From the NCBI GenBank assembly GCA_016284635.1, contig JAEEPF010000018.1:1-34723 (forward strand): a stretch of 34,723 bases of DNA, in the 5' to 3' direction. The notes under the pieces were generated by a model that saw only the letters and a list, made by a program, of their open reading frames with translations, was not told the DNA's origin and did not search any database. The translations under genes were made by a program, and so were the position numbers. This document shows positions 16,482 to 23,813 of the stretch, piece after piece (within the stretch, counting starts at the first letter, position 1; each line of letters starts with the position of its first letter). The DNA is from Prevotella sp. (lineage in GTDB: Bacteria > Bacteroidota > Bacteroidia > Bacteroidales > Bacteroidaceae).

Positions 16482-17399
16482 TTACAAGGAATCCAATCGA
16501 TCACTATATAGTTCTCTTGCCTCTTCGCCTCGTTCATCATCCGTCATATCCACCTTCGGATGGATGTCGATTTCTTCAAGATTGAAGCCGATGCGATTCA
16601 AGTTCTGATTGGTATAAGTAAGTTGTGCGCCAAAGAGACAGATGGCCCAGGAAATCTGCACCCAGAGCATGAACAACGGCAGGGCCGCAAACGAACCGTA
16701 GATGGCGTTGTAGCCCGTCACCCATAGCTGGGAATGGATATAGGCAATCTGCAGTAAGTACATCGCTAAGCCAGCAAGTATGCCTGGTATGATGGCGCAC
16801 GAGAAGCGAACCTTTGTATTGGGCATATATACATAGAGAAAAATGAATAGCAACGACATCAGCATAAACGGGAAAAAGCTGAACAGTTTGTGGACGATTG
16901 GTTCCAAAATGACGAAGTCATCCATCTTGCCTGCCACCGTCTCCATAAATATGGAAAGACCTGTCGAGATGACGATGATGATGGGGAACAGGAAGAACAT
17001 GGCCAGATAATTGGCAAACGAGCGGATGATGGGACGCGAATTGTTCACTTGCCAGATCTGGTTAAACGTCTCTTCGACATTGTTGACCAGCATCAGGACG
17101 GTGTAGAGCATGAAGATCAATCCCACGCCTAGGAATATGCCGCTCTTGGTATGTATCAGGTAGCTGTTGACGAAACTGATGATCGCATCAGCCACCTGCG
17201 GCTGAGAAGCAAGCAGTTCGCGAAACCACATCTCTATATACTTGTTATAGCCAAAGCCTCGTGCGATAGCAAACACCACAGCGAGCATGGGCACAATAGC
17301 CAACAACGTAGAGTAAGTCAATGCCGACGCCTGTGTCATCACCCGCTTCTCCGTAAAGAACCGGATGGCAAGGTACACCTTATGATAAATCCTACGCAT
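16482..17399 (-). CDS. YihY/BrkB-family inner-membrane protein
   Basis: The 305-residue protein is a polytopic membrane protein with about six hydrophobic segments. It begins with the family signature RFFTEKRVMTQASALTYSTLLAIVPMLAVVFAIARGF, and has IFLGVGLIFMLYTVLMLVNNVEETFNQIW and the late AIYGSFAALPLFMLWVQISWAICLFGAQLTY segment. The hydrophilic C-terminal tail (about 40 residues) contains IDIHPKVDMTDDERGEEARELY. The family was once called ribonuclease BN in error; its true function is unknown. It has its own promoter with a complete -33/-7 pair and a palindrome over the -33 box. Confidence 0.9.
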   Translation of the reverse strand: MRRIYHKVYLAIRFFTEKRVMTQASALTYSTLLAIVPMLAVVFAIARGFGYNKYIEMWFRELLASQPQVADAIISFVNSYLIHTKSGIFLGVGLIFMLYTVLMLVNNVEETFNQIWQVNNSRPIIRSFANYLAMFFLFPIIIVISTGLSIFMETVAGKMDDFVILEPIVHKLFSFFPFMLMSLLFIFLYVYMPNTKVRFSCAIIPGILAGLAMYLLQIAYIHSQLWVTGYNAIYGSFAALPLFMLWVQISWAICLFGAQLTYTNQNLNRIGFNLEEIDIHPKVDMTDDERGEEARELYSDRLDSL

Positions 17400-17446
17400 T
17401 CGTCACAAAAGAAATCTCCGTTATATTCATCTCTATAATTCGGCAA

Positions 17447-17478
17447 CAAAGTTACGACAATTCCCTGACAACTCCAAA
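17447..17478 (-). promoter_or_regulatory. Promoter of yihY (-33 and -7 boxes) with palindrome
   Basis: On the minus strand, TTTG (17475-17478), 20 nt, TAACTTTG (17447-17454), about 48 nt before the ATG. The -33 box lies in the perfect palindrome ACTCCAAA-T-TTTGGAGT (17471-17487), a possible operator. Confidence 0.68.
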
Positions 17479-17640
17479 TTTTGGAGTAGAATTCTAATGA
17501 TTGGAGCCTAAGATCCATACTCTGGATGAATTATAATGCGTACCCCAACCTATATAGGGTTTGATCACTACGTGACGGATTAGGTTATTGATTAGAAGTT
17601 GTCAATTGTCATTTGCCTGTCTCATTAAGGTATGACGAAA

Positions 17641-17728
17641 TGCCCATTAAGGGGAAGAAATGTTCCCATACTGGGAATATGGTGTTCCCAGCCTGGGAAC
17701 ATGACATTCCCACTGTGGGAATAAACTA
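17641..17728. repeat. Tandem array of 22-bp units, each with a TTCCCA-N3-TGGGAA palindrome
   Basis: Three clear units begin at 17663, 17685 and 17707, exactly 22 nt apart. Each has TTCCCA, three variable bases (TAC, GCC, CTG) and TGGGAA, then a 7-nt spacer. Compensating flanking bases extend two of them to 7 bp (G/C in the second, A/T in the third). A degenerate unit at 17641 (TGCCCATTAAGGGGAA) keeps the phase, and 17619-17640 may be a further decayed one. Confidence 0.8.
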
Positions 17729-17779
17729 TGAGCCTAAAGTTATCAGTTTGTCAGGCGTCATGATGCTCAAAAAGATCGG

Positions 17780-17832
17780 GAATACTGCAATCTCATAGAT
17801 TGAACTATTCTTCGAGGGAGATTGCAGTATTC
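17780..17832. repeat. Perfect 15-bp inverted repeat with 23-nt loop
   Basis: GAATACTGCAATCTC (17780-17794) and its exact complement (17818-17832). It lies about 165 nt before the HU promoter. No T-run follows on either strand, so an ordinary intrinsic terminator is less likely than a structured RNA or an element end. Confidence 0.75.
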
Positions 17833-17995
17833 TCGCTTGATGCAAGAAAAGACGATTGATTAGGCAAGAGGCAAACTGAGAGGGAAAAGTGCAATTTCGG
17901 ATGAAAATGAGAGAGGAAAGTGGGCCAAAGAGAAGGAAAAATGCAAAAAATGAAAAAAAAATGCAATAATATTTCGGTATCTCGCTGAAAAACAG

Positions 17996-18003
17996 TAACT
18001 TTG
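17996..18003 (+). promoter_or_regulatory. -7 promoter box of the HU gene
   Basis: TAACTTTG, 60 nt before the ATG, with TTTC (17972-17975) 20 nt upstream as a weak -33 box. Long A-tracts at 17940-17960 could act as an upstream activating element. A small hairpin GAAATT-GAG-AATTTC lies in the leader (18010-18024). Confidence 0.65.
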
Positions 18004-18063
18004 CAGTCCGAAATTGAGAATTTCAACAGTTACACATTATTAATATATAGAAAGAACAACAAG

Positions 18064-18339
18064 ATGACAAAGGCAGAAATCATCAATCAGATTGCCGAGC
18101 AGACGGGTGTCGCCAAGAAAGATGTGTCCACCACCGTCGAGGCTTTCATGGAGACTATCCGCATCAGTCTTGCAGAGAACAAAGAGGCCGTCTACCTGCG
18201 CGGCTTCGGCACTTTCGGCATCAAGCACCGTGCCAAGAAGACCGCCCGCAACATTTCAAAGAACACGACCATGATGCTCGAGGCTCGTGACATTCCCTCT
18301 TTCAAGCCGGCAAAGAACTTCATGGAGAAGATGCTGTAA
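18064..18339 (+). CDS. HU-family DNA-binding protein
   Basis: The 91-residue protein is a histone-like HU/IHF-family nucleoid protein that bends and compacts DNA as a dimer. It starts MTKAEIINQIAEQTGVAKKDVSTTVEAFMETIRISLA, the typical helical N-terminus, followed by VYLRGFGTFGIKHRAKKTARN, the base of the DNA-binding arm, and ends FKPAKNFMEKML. The arm tip reads ISKNTTMMLEARDIPSF. I use the ATG at 18064; a longer reading would start at a TTG inside the promoter box. The gene is well expressed in most bacteria, which fits the A-rich promoter. The small ribosomal-protein gene follows 45 nt later. Confidence 0.94.
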   Translation: MTKAEIINQIAEQTGVAKKDVSTTVEAFMETIRISLAENKEAVYLRGFGTFGIKHRAKKTARNISKNTTMMLEARDIPSFKPAKNFMEKML

Positions 18340-18384
18340 AACGCGAGAAAATCACAATTAAGATTCATTTAAAAATAAACAATT

Positions 18385-18474
18385 ATGCCAAACGGAAAAA
18401 AGAAGAAGGGCCACAAGATGGCTACTCACAAGCGTAAGAAGAGACTGCGCAAGAATCGTCACAAGAGCAAGTAA
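18385..18474 (+). CDS. AURKAIP1/COX24-type small ribosomal protein (29 residues)
   Basis: The 29-residue product, MPNGKKKKGHKMATHKRKKR followed by LRKNRHKSK, is extremely basic and ends in the HKRKKRxRKNRHK pattern of the AURKAIP1/COX24 domain. This is the bacterial relative of mitochondrial mS38 and mycobacterial bS22, which bind 16S rRNA in the small subunit. Such short proteins are found throughout Bacteroidetes and are often missed by gene finders. It lies between the HU gene and a strong terminator, so it is probably co-transcribed with HU. The function is inferred from the motif. Confidence 0.85.
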   Translation: MPNGKKKKGHKMATHKRKKRLRKNRHKSK

Positions 18475-18502
18475 TCGCTTGCTGTGACTGCAAAGGAAAT
18501 GA

Positions 18503-18556
18503 AAGGAGTGTGTATGCTAATCCCTTGGGATAGCAACGCACCCTTTTGATTTTTTA
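18503..18556 (+). terminator. Terminator after the HU / small ribosomal protein unit
   Basis: An imperfect but long stem, AAGGAGTGTGTATGCTAATCC paired with GGGATAGCAACGCACCCTTT across a TT loop, is followed by TTTTGATTTTTT. This is a standard intrinsic terminator for plus-strand transcripts. Confidence 0.8.
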
Positions 18557-18568
18557 AGACAACCCAGT

Positions 18569-18591
18569 ATTATAGTTTACAGTTTACGGTA
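18569..18591 (+). repeat. Short period-7 repeat before the RNase G gene
   Basis: AGTTTAC, AGTTTAC, GGTA, then ATG: two exact 7-nt units abutting the start codon, in the same style as the repeats before thrC and the EEP gene. No TAnnTTTG box is seen between the terminator and this gene. Confidence 0.5.
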
Positions 18592-20166
18592 ATGACAAGT
18601 GAAGTAATTATTGATGTCCAGCCGAAAGACATCTCGATTGCGCTGCTTGAAGACAAACAGCTGGTGGAATACCAGCAGGAGCAGCGCACGGAGTCGTTCT
18701 CGGTAGGAAACATCTATGTGGCAAAGGTTAAGAAACTGATGCCAGGGCTGAATGCCTGCTTCGTCGATGTCGGCGCGGAACGCGTAGCCTTCCTGCACTA
18801 TCTGGACCTGGGAAGTCAGTTTTATTCTTTTGAGAAATACCTGAAACAGGTAGCCAGCGACCGGAAGAAGCTCTACCCCATTCAGAAGGCTCACATCCAG
18901 CCGGAACTGAAGAAAGACGGCAGCATTGCCAACACATTGAAAGTCGGACAGGAGATTCTTGTCCAGATTGTCAAGGAACCCATCAACACCAAGGGGCCGC
19001 GCCTCACTTGCGAACTGAGTTTCGCTGGGCGCTATCTTGTGCTGATACCTTTCGACGACAATGTTTCCGTCTCGACGAAGATCAAGCGCGGCGAGGAGCG
19101 AAGCCGTCTGAAACAGCTGATTCAGAGTATCAAACCGAAGAACTTCGGTGTCATCGTCCGCACGGTGGCCGAGGGCAAGCGCGCAGCAGAGCTCGACGCA
19201 GAGCTGAAAGTGCTGCTCAAGCGCTGGGAAGACACGATTACGAAGGTGCAGAAGACGACAGACCGTCCGAAACTCTGCTTTGAGGAGGAAAGCAGGGCTG
19301 TGGCATTGCTTCGTGACCTATTCAATCCCACCTACGATGCCATCAACGTCAACGACGCCCAGATCTTCGATGAGATCAAGAACTATCTGGAGATCATTGC
19401 CCCAGAGAAAAAGGAAATTGTCAAGCTTTACAAGGGCACAGTGCCCATCTTCGACAATTTCAACGTCACCAAACAGCTGAAATCCGGTTTTGGAAAGACC
19501 GTCAACTACAAGCATGGCGCTTATCTCATCATCGAGCACACCGAGGCGATGCACGTCGTCGATGTGAACAGCGGCACCCGCATCAAGAAGGAGAACGACC
19601 AGGAGGCCAACGCCTTGGAGACCAATCTCGGCGCTGCCGACGAACTGGCCCGTCAGTTAAGGCTCCGCGACATGGGCGGTATCATCATCGTCGACTTTAT
19701 CGACATGAAGCTGCCTGAGGACCGTCAGATGCTCTATGAGCGGATGTGCAAGAACATGCAGAAGGATCGTGCCAAGCACAACATTCTGCCGCTGTCGAAG
19801 TTCGGACTGATGCAGATCACCCGTCAAAGGGTGCGTCCGGCCATGAGCGTGAACGTTGAAGAGGTCTGCCCTACCTGTTTCGGAAAAGGAACCATCAAGT
19901 CGAGTTTCCTCTTTACGGACACTCTGGAGAATAAAATTGACAATCTGGTCAACAAGATCGGTATCAAGAAGTTCTACCTCCACGTACATCCCTACGTGGC
20001 AGCCTACATCAACAAAGGTGTATTCAGCATGAAGCTGCAATGGCAAATGAAATACGGACTCGGTGTCCGTGTGATCCCCTCGCAGAAATTAGCCTTCCTA
20101 CAGTACGAGTTCTACGATGAAAACAAGCAGTTCATCGACATGCAGGAAGAGATTGAAACGAAATGA
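18592..20166 (+). CDS. rng: Ribonuclease E/G family endoribonuclease
   Basis: RNase E/G enzymes cleave single-stranded AU-rich RNA during mRNA decay and rRNA or tRNA processing. The 524-residue product has an S1-like domain in the first part (SVGNIYVAKVKKLMPGLNACFVDVGAERVAFLH), catalytic metal-binding acids in HVVDVNSGT (Asp324) and IIIVDFIDM (Asp368), and the zinc-link motif CPTCFGKGT (426-432). There is no long disordered C-terminal scaffold, so it is RNase G-like. It is followed 19 nt later by a glycosyltransferase gene, probably in the same transcript. Confidence 0.93.
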   Translation: MTSEVIIDVQPKDISIALLEDKQLVEYQQEQRTESFSVGNIYVAKVKKLMPGLNACFVDVGAERVAFLHYLDLGSQFYSFEKYLKQVASDRKKLYPIQKAHIQPELKKDGSIANTLKVGQEILVQIVKEPINTKGPRLTCELSFAGRYLVLIPFDDNVSVSTKIKRGEERSRLKQLIQSIKPKNFGVIVRTVAEGKRAAELDAELKVLLKRWEDTITKVQKTTDRPKLCFEEESRAVALLRDLFNPTYDAINVNDAQIFDEIKNYLEIIAPEKKEIVKLYKGTVPIFDNFNVTKQLKSGFGKTVNYKHGAYLIIEHTEAMHVVDVNSGTRIKKENDQEANALETNLGAADELARQLRLRDMGGIIIVDFIDMKLPEDRQMLYERMCKNMQKDRAKHNILPLSKFGLMQITRQRVRPAMSVNVEEVCPTCFGKGTIKSSFLFTDTLENKIDNLVNKIGIKKFYLHVHPYVAAYINKGVFSMKLQWQMKYGLGVRVIPSQKLAFLQYEFYDENKQFIDMQEEIETK

Positions 20167-20185
20167 CCTGTAACTGAAAAAGACT

Positions 20186-21370
20186 ATGCTGACACTGAAG
20201 ATCCTGTTTTGGGCCACGCTGCTCATCGTGTTCTACACCTATATCGGTTACGGAATACTCTTATACATCATCATCCGGCTGAAACGGCTGCTGAAAGGAG
20301 CTCCCCTTCAGCAAGCCATGCCGGTGGATGAAGACCTGCCCACCATGACGTTGATGATCTGTGCCTACAACGAGGAAGACGTCGTAAAGGAAAAGATGGA
20401 AAACACCTTGGCGCTCGATTATCCAAAAGACAAGTTCCGTATCATGTGGGTGACAGACGGCAGCAACGACCACACCAACGAACTCCTGAAAGCCTATCCA
20501 GAGGTGGACATCGTGTTCAGCCCTGAGCGCAAAGGCAAGACTGCCGCCCTGAAACATGGTCTCAGGGAACTGAAGACCCGCTATGTCACCTTCACCGATG
20601 CCAACACCATGATTAACAGTGGTGCCCTCCGAGAGATAGCACGTCTATTCAGCAATCCGACGGTAGGCTGTGTCTCTGGAGAGAAACGGGTTGCTGCCCG
20701 AAAGGCTGGAGAGATGGCCGCTGAGGGCGAGGGACTCTATTGGAGATATGAGAGCACGCTGAAGCGCTGGGACAGTGAGTTGTACTCGGCCATGGGTGCT
20801 GCCGGCGAGCTCTATGCCATCGATCCCAAGCTCTGTCGTGAAGTGCCTGACGAAGCCCTGCTCGATGATTTCATGCTGTCGATGTACGTCGTGCAGGCCG
20901 GCAAGCGCATCGCCTATACCCCAGAGGCCTTCGCCAGAGAATACGGTTCTGCCAATATCTACGAGGAATCGAAGCGCAAACGCCGTATTGCGGCTGGAGG
21001 ACTCCAGAGTATTTGGTGGCTCCGTTCGATGCTCAACCCGCTGCATCAGCCACTGGTCACCTTCCAGTATGTCAGTCACCGTGTGCTCCGCTGGAGCATC
21101 ACCCCCATCGCAATGGTTTTGCTACTACTCGCCAATATCGCCCTCGTCGCCATGGGGGCCGGAACATTCTATACAGTGATGCTCATCCTCCAGGCAATCT
21201 TCTACCTGATGGCCTTGGCTGGATGGCTTCAGAACCGCATCGGCTACAAGAATAAGCTCCTCTATACCGCCTATTATTTCGTATTTATGAATTTTAACGT
21301 ATTTCGCGGAATGGCCTATTTAAAGAGTCATGGGAAGAGTGGAGCGTGGGAAAAAGCAAAGAGAAGTTGA
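20186..21370 (+). CDS. Family 2 glycosyltransferase, membrane-bound
   Basis: The 394-residue protein has one N-terminal membrane helix (about residues 5-27), a GT-A catalytic domain, and a C-terminal membrane region (about 300-370). Catalytic motifs are visible: CAYNEED at the start of the fold, DGSNDHT, FTDANT (the DxD-like metal site), DDFMLSMYV, and KRRIAAGGLQSIWW in place of the processive QxxRW signature. It resembles polysaccharide-synthesising GT2 enzymes, but the sugar donor and product are unknown. It follows the RNase G gene closely, which is probably a shared transcript rather than a shared function. Confidence 0.88.
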   Translation: MLTLKILFWATLLIVFYTYIGYGILLYIIIRLKRLLKGAPLQQAMPVDEDLPTMTLMICAYNEEDVVKEKMENTLALDYPKDKFRIMWVTDGSNDHTNELLKAYPEVDIVFSPERKGKTAALKHGLRELKTRYVTFTDANTMINSGALREIARLFSNPTVGCVSGEKRVAARKAGEMAAEGEGLYWRYESTLKRWDSELYSAMGAAGELYAIDPKLCREVPDEALLDDFMLSMYVVQAGKRIAYTPEAFAREYGSANIYEESKRKRRIAAGGLQSIWWLRSMLNPLHQPLVTFQYVSHRVLRWSITPIAMVLLLLANIALVAMGAGTFYTVMLILQAIFYLMALAGWLQNRIGYKNKLLYTAYYFVFMNFNVFRGMAYLKSHGKSGAWEKAKRS

Positions 21371-21411
21371 AAATTTTTCGCAATTTTCATTGCTATTTCA
21401 AAAATAATTCG

Positions 21412-21419
21412 TACCTTTG
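21412..21419 (+). promoter_or_regulatory. -7 promoter box of the hybrid histidine kinase gene
   Basis: TACCTTTG, 27 nt before the ATG at 21447. No clear TTTG -33 box. The nearby CGTAC/GTACG pair (21410-21414 and 21439-21443) is too short to call a structure. Confidence 0.62.
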
Positions 21420-21446
21420 CAAAATCTACTGTATTTGTGTACGGAA

Positions 21447-22706
21447 ATGGAGAGAGACGAGAAAGAAGTACTATTACAGAAATTTGCTGACGCGAATAGG
21501 AAGCTTCTATTAGCCAACGAACAGCTCGCGATTGCAAACAAGAAACTGAAGGAATACGAGGAGAAGGCTCAGAAAGCTGAGAATGCCAGCAAGATGAAGT
21601 CCCTTTTCCTAGCAAATATGAGCCATGAAATACGCACTCCGCTCAATGCCATAGAAGGTTTCTCGAGAGTCATCATTGAGACTGACTCTCAGGAGGAACG
21701 CATGAAATATTTCGAGATCATCGAGAGCAACAACAACCGTCTGCAGAGTCTTGTTAATGAGATTCTCGACTTGTCGCGAGTTGAGTCGGGTGAGATTGTC
21801 ATGAAGAAGAGTCCTACCGACCTCAATGAACTCTGCACAAGCATCAAGAACCTGTTCAAGTTCCGCTGCCCAGACAGTGTGAAGCTGGAGTGGAGTGAGC
21901 CGACCATGAATGTGACGATGAACACCGATGCCAACCGACTTATCCAAGTGTTCTCGAATCTCATCAGTAACTCGCTGAAACACACCAGCCAAGGCACGAT
22001 CTCCTACGGCTATAAGGTCCTAGACGAAGGACATTCGATAGAAATGTTTGTCAGCGACACGGGTAGCGGTATTGCCAAAGAAGACCTTGAGCATATCTTC
22101 GAGACCTATGTCTCCCGCGATGCAGAAACCAATAAGAACGGTTACGGCCTTGGCCTGCCACTCTGTAAAATCATCGTAGAGAAGATGGGTGGCACACTGA
22201 ACGTAGAGTCTGAGTTAGGAAAAGGTTCTACCTTCACCTTCACCATGCCCTTTGAAGGTAGCATCGGCGGGGTGGATCAGAGCAAGGAGACCACAACGAC
22301 CAGCGTTCGCACCATCCGCATCAGCGGTCGCACAGACGATCTGAATGCAAAGACCATCCTTGTTGCTGAGGATGAGGATCACAACTACGAGTTGGTGAAG
22401 ATCGTGCTACAGAAACGCTATAAGCTGTTGCGGGCCCACAATGGCATTGAGGCTGTGACCATCAACGAGGACGAGAAACCGGATCTGATCCTGATGGACA
22501 TCCGTATGCCAGGCATGAATGGTCTCGACGCCACCCGTATCATCAAGGAAGTGTCGTCCACCCCAGTCATCGCCCTCAGTGCATACGCCTTTGAAGAGAA
22601 TATCCGCGCTGCCAAGGAAGCCGGCTGCGATGATTTCATGGCCAAGCCATTCAAGGTAGAGAACCTCATCGAGATTGTCAAGAGATACCTCGGAGAAGAA
22701 GACTAA
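21447..22706 (+). CDS. Soluble hybrid histidine kinase with receiver domain
   Basis: The 419-residue protein has no membrane segment and no PAS, GAF or HAMP domain. It starts with a coiled coil (about residues 1-50), then a HisKA domain with SHEIRTPLNAIEGF (His60), a HATPase domain with LIQVFSNLISNSLKHT, SDTGSGI and GYGLGLPLCK, and ends with a receiver domain that includes ILVAEDEDHN, LMDIRMPG (Asp351) and MAKPFK. It therefore looks like an intracellular signalling hub that must receive its input through protein contacts or a small ligand bound elsewhere. No partner regulator is adjacent. The ATG at 21447 is chosen; a TTG start would lie in the promoter. Confidence 0.9.
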   Translation: MERDEKEVLLQKFADANRKLLLANEQLAIANKKLKEYEEKAQKAENASKMKSLFLANMSHEIRTPLNAIEGFSRVIIETDSQEERMKYFEIIESNNNRLQSLVNEILDLSRVESGEIVMKKSPTDLNELCTSIKNLFKFRCPDSVKLEWSEPTMNVTMNTDANRLIQVFSNLISNSLKHTSQGTISYGYKVLDEGHSIEMFVSDTGSGIAKEDLEHIFETYVSRDAETNKNGYGLGLPLCKIIVEKMGGTLNVESELGKGSTFTFTMPFEGSIGGVDQSKETTTTSVRTIRISGRTDDLNAKTILVAEDEDHNYELVKIVLQKRYKLLRAHNGIEAVTINEDEKPDLILMDIRMPGMNGLDATRIIKEVSSTPVIALSAYAFEENIRAAKEAGCDDFMAKPFKVENLIEIVKRYLGEED

Positions 22707-22708
22707 TC

Positions 22709-22740
22709 ATAAAGTTCAAAGCTCAAAGTTCAAAGTTTAA
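22709..22740 (+). repeat. Period-7 repeat before the EEP-family gene
   Basis: AAAGTTC, AAAGCTC, AAAGTTC, AAAGTTT, AAAGTAT and then T-ATG: five 7-nt units fill the whole 40-nt spacer and run up to the start codon. Confidence 0.7.
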
Positions 22741-22746
22741 AGTATT

Positions 22747-23808
22747 ATGGGAAAGCTTGCAGTTCAGAAATACTTTTCGTTCATGATGCTCATCATCTCC
22801 TTCCTGCTGATGATCTTCACATTGGTGGGACTGTTCGGAGGTGACGTCCAGCCTGCCGGAAATACGGCACGCGCCATGTTGGTCTATGCCCTGCCGTTGC
22901 TTATTATCGCCAATGCCGTCTTTCTGATTTACTGGCTTGTCAGACTGCGTTTCCATTGGGCACTCATGCCACTCATTACCTTGCTCTGCTGCATCCCATA
23001 TATCGGAACGCTCTTCCAGATGGGCTCTACGGATGAGAAAGCTGATGCCAAGTCGGGTATCAAGTTCGCCTCCTACAACGTGGCACGCTTCTCGGGAGAG
23101 ACCACAGGCTTCATCGCTTTGGACATCCTCTCGGAGATGAAGCGACAGAAAGTAGATATCGTCTGTTTCCAGGAGTACAACGATTTCAGCGGCGACAAGA
23201 AGAACTCAGACTCCTACAAGGATTATTTCCCCTACTCTGCCTTTGGCAATAACGACATGGTCATCTATAGCCGCTATCCCATCGTCAATAAACAAAACAT
23301 TGACTTCGAGCAGACGAACAACAGTGCCATGTGGGTGGAGGTCAACGTCAACGACAACATTTACCGCATCTATAATGTCCACCTTGAGACTACTGGTATC
23401 AACAGTGCGCTGCATCAGGCTTCGAAGTTAGCCAACAAAGGTGTCGACGTGCATGGCAATGCTCTTTTGAACGCCATCTACGGTGGCTATACCATCGGAA
23501 TGATCGCCCGTTCTGGACAGGCTAACATGCTCGCGATGGACATGAGGGAGTCTGAGGCACCTGTCATCGTATGCGGTGACTTCAACGATGTGCCGTACTC
23601 CTATGTCTATAACACGATGCTTGGCGACAAGATCGATGGTTTCAAGGAGTGTGGTAGCGGATTCATGTATACCTACCGAGGCGGAAAGAAAGTCCGTATC
23701 GACTACATCTTCCACGATAAAGGCCTCGAAGGCCTCTCCTACTACAAGAAGGAGTTGAGCTATTCAGACCACTATCCCGTCTTTATGCGTATTGCCACAA
23801 AACAGTAA
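22747..23808 (+). CDS. Membrane-anchored endonuclease/exonuclease/phosphatase-family protein
   Basis: The 353-residue protein has three hydrophobic segments in the first 95 residues (SFMMLIISFLLMIFTLVGLF, MLVYALPLLIIANAVFLIYWLV, HWALMPLITLLCCIPYIGTL), followed by an EEP catalytic domain. Catalytic motifs are KFASYNVARF, VCFQEYND (metal-binding Glu), CGDFNDVPYSYVY, and the C-terminal SDHYPVF (catalytic His). The topology suggests the domain faces the periplasm. The substrate may be a phosphodiester, phospholipid or nucleotide; sequence alone does not decide. It follows the hybrid kinase gene across a period-7 repeat and is closed by a terminator hairpin. Confidence 0.86.
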   Translation: MGKLAVQKYFSFMMLIISFLLMIFTLVGLFGGDVQPAGNTARAMLVYALPLLIIANAVFLIYWLVRLRFHWALMPLITLLCCIPYIGTLFQMGSTDEKADAKSGIKFASYNVARFSGETTGFIALDILSEMKRQKVDIVCFQEYNDFSGDKKNSDSYKDYFPYSAFGNNDMVIYSRYPIVNKQNIDFEQTNNSAMWVEVNVNDNIYRIYNVHLETTGINSALHQASKLANKGVDVHGNALLNAIYGGYTIGMIARSGQANMLAMDMRESEAPVIVCGDFNDVPYSYVYNTMLGDKIDGFKECGSGFMYTYRGGKKVRIDYIFHDKGLEGLSYYKKELSYSDHYPVFMRIATKQ

Positions 23809-23813
23809 TCATC

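Larger units (their letters stand above)
17455..17995. other. Gene-free, palindrome-rich region between yihY and HU
   Basis: No credible gene lies in these 540 bases; open frames here start with TTG and have no recognisable composition. Instead it holds many short palindromes: TAGAATTCTA (17487-17496), ATCCA-N5-TGGAT (17513-17527), CCTATATAGG (17549-17558), TCAC-TAC-GTGA (17565-17575), the 22-bp array (17641-17728), and a 15-bp inverted repeat (17780-17832). From about 17870 to 17970 the plus strand is purine-rich with long A-runs, leading into the HU promoter. Confidence 0.7.

Noticed and set aside
17641..17728. CRISPR array
   Set aside because: Units of 22 bp with 3- and 7-nt variable parts are too short, spacers are not unique 30-mers, and no cas gene is near.
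17613..17798. Open frame of 61 residues across the palindrome array
   Set aside because: It begins with TTG, follows no promoter, and consists of translated repeat units; the 22-nt period is not a multiple of three, so it gives no repeating peptide.
17805..18026. Minus-strand open frame of 73 residues before the HU gene
   Set aside because: Its Phe-rich composition simply reflects the purine-rich plus strand. It overlaps the HU promoter and has no family likeness.
17995..18032. GTAACT/AGTTAC pairing around the HU promoter box
   Set aside because: Six base pairs only. It resembles the thrA arrangement but could easily be chance.
21410..21443. Short CGTAC/GTACG pairing at the hybrid kinase promoter, similar to pheT and thrA
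   Set aside because: Five base pairs over this distance are expected by chance; not enough to extend the promoter-hairpin pattern.
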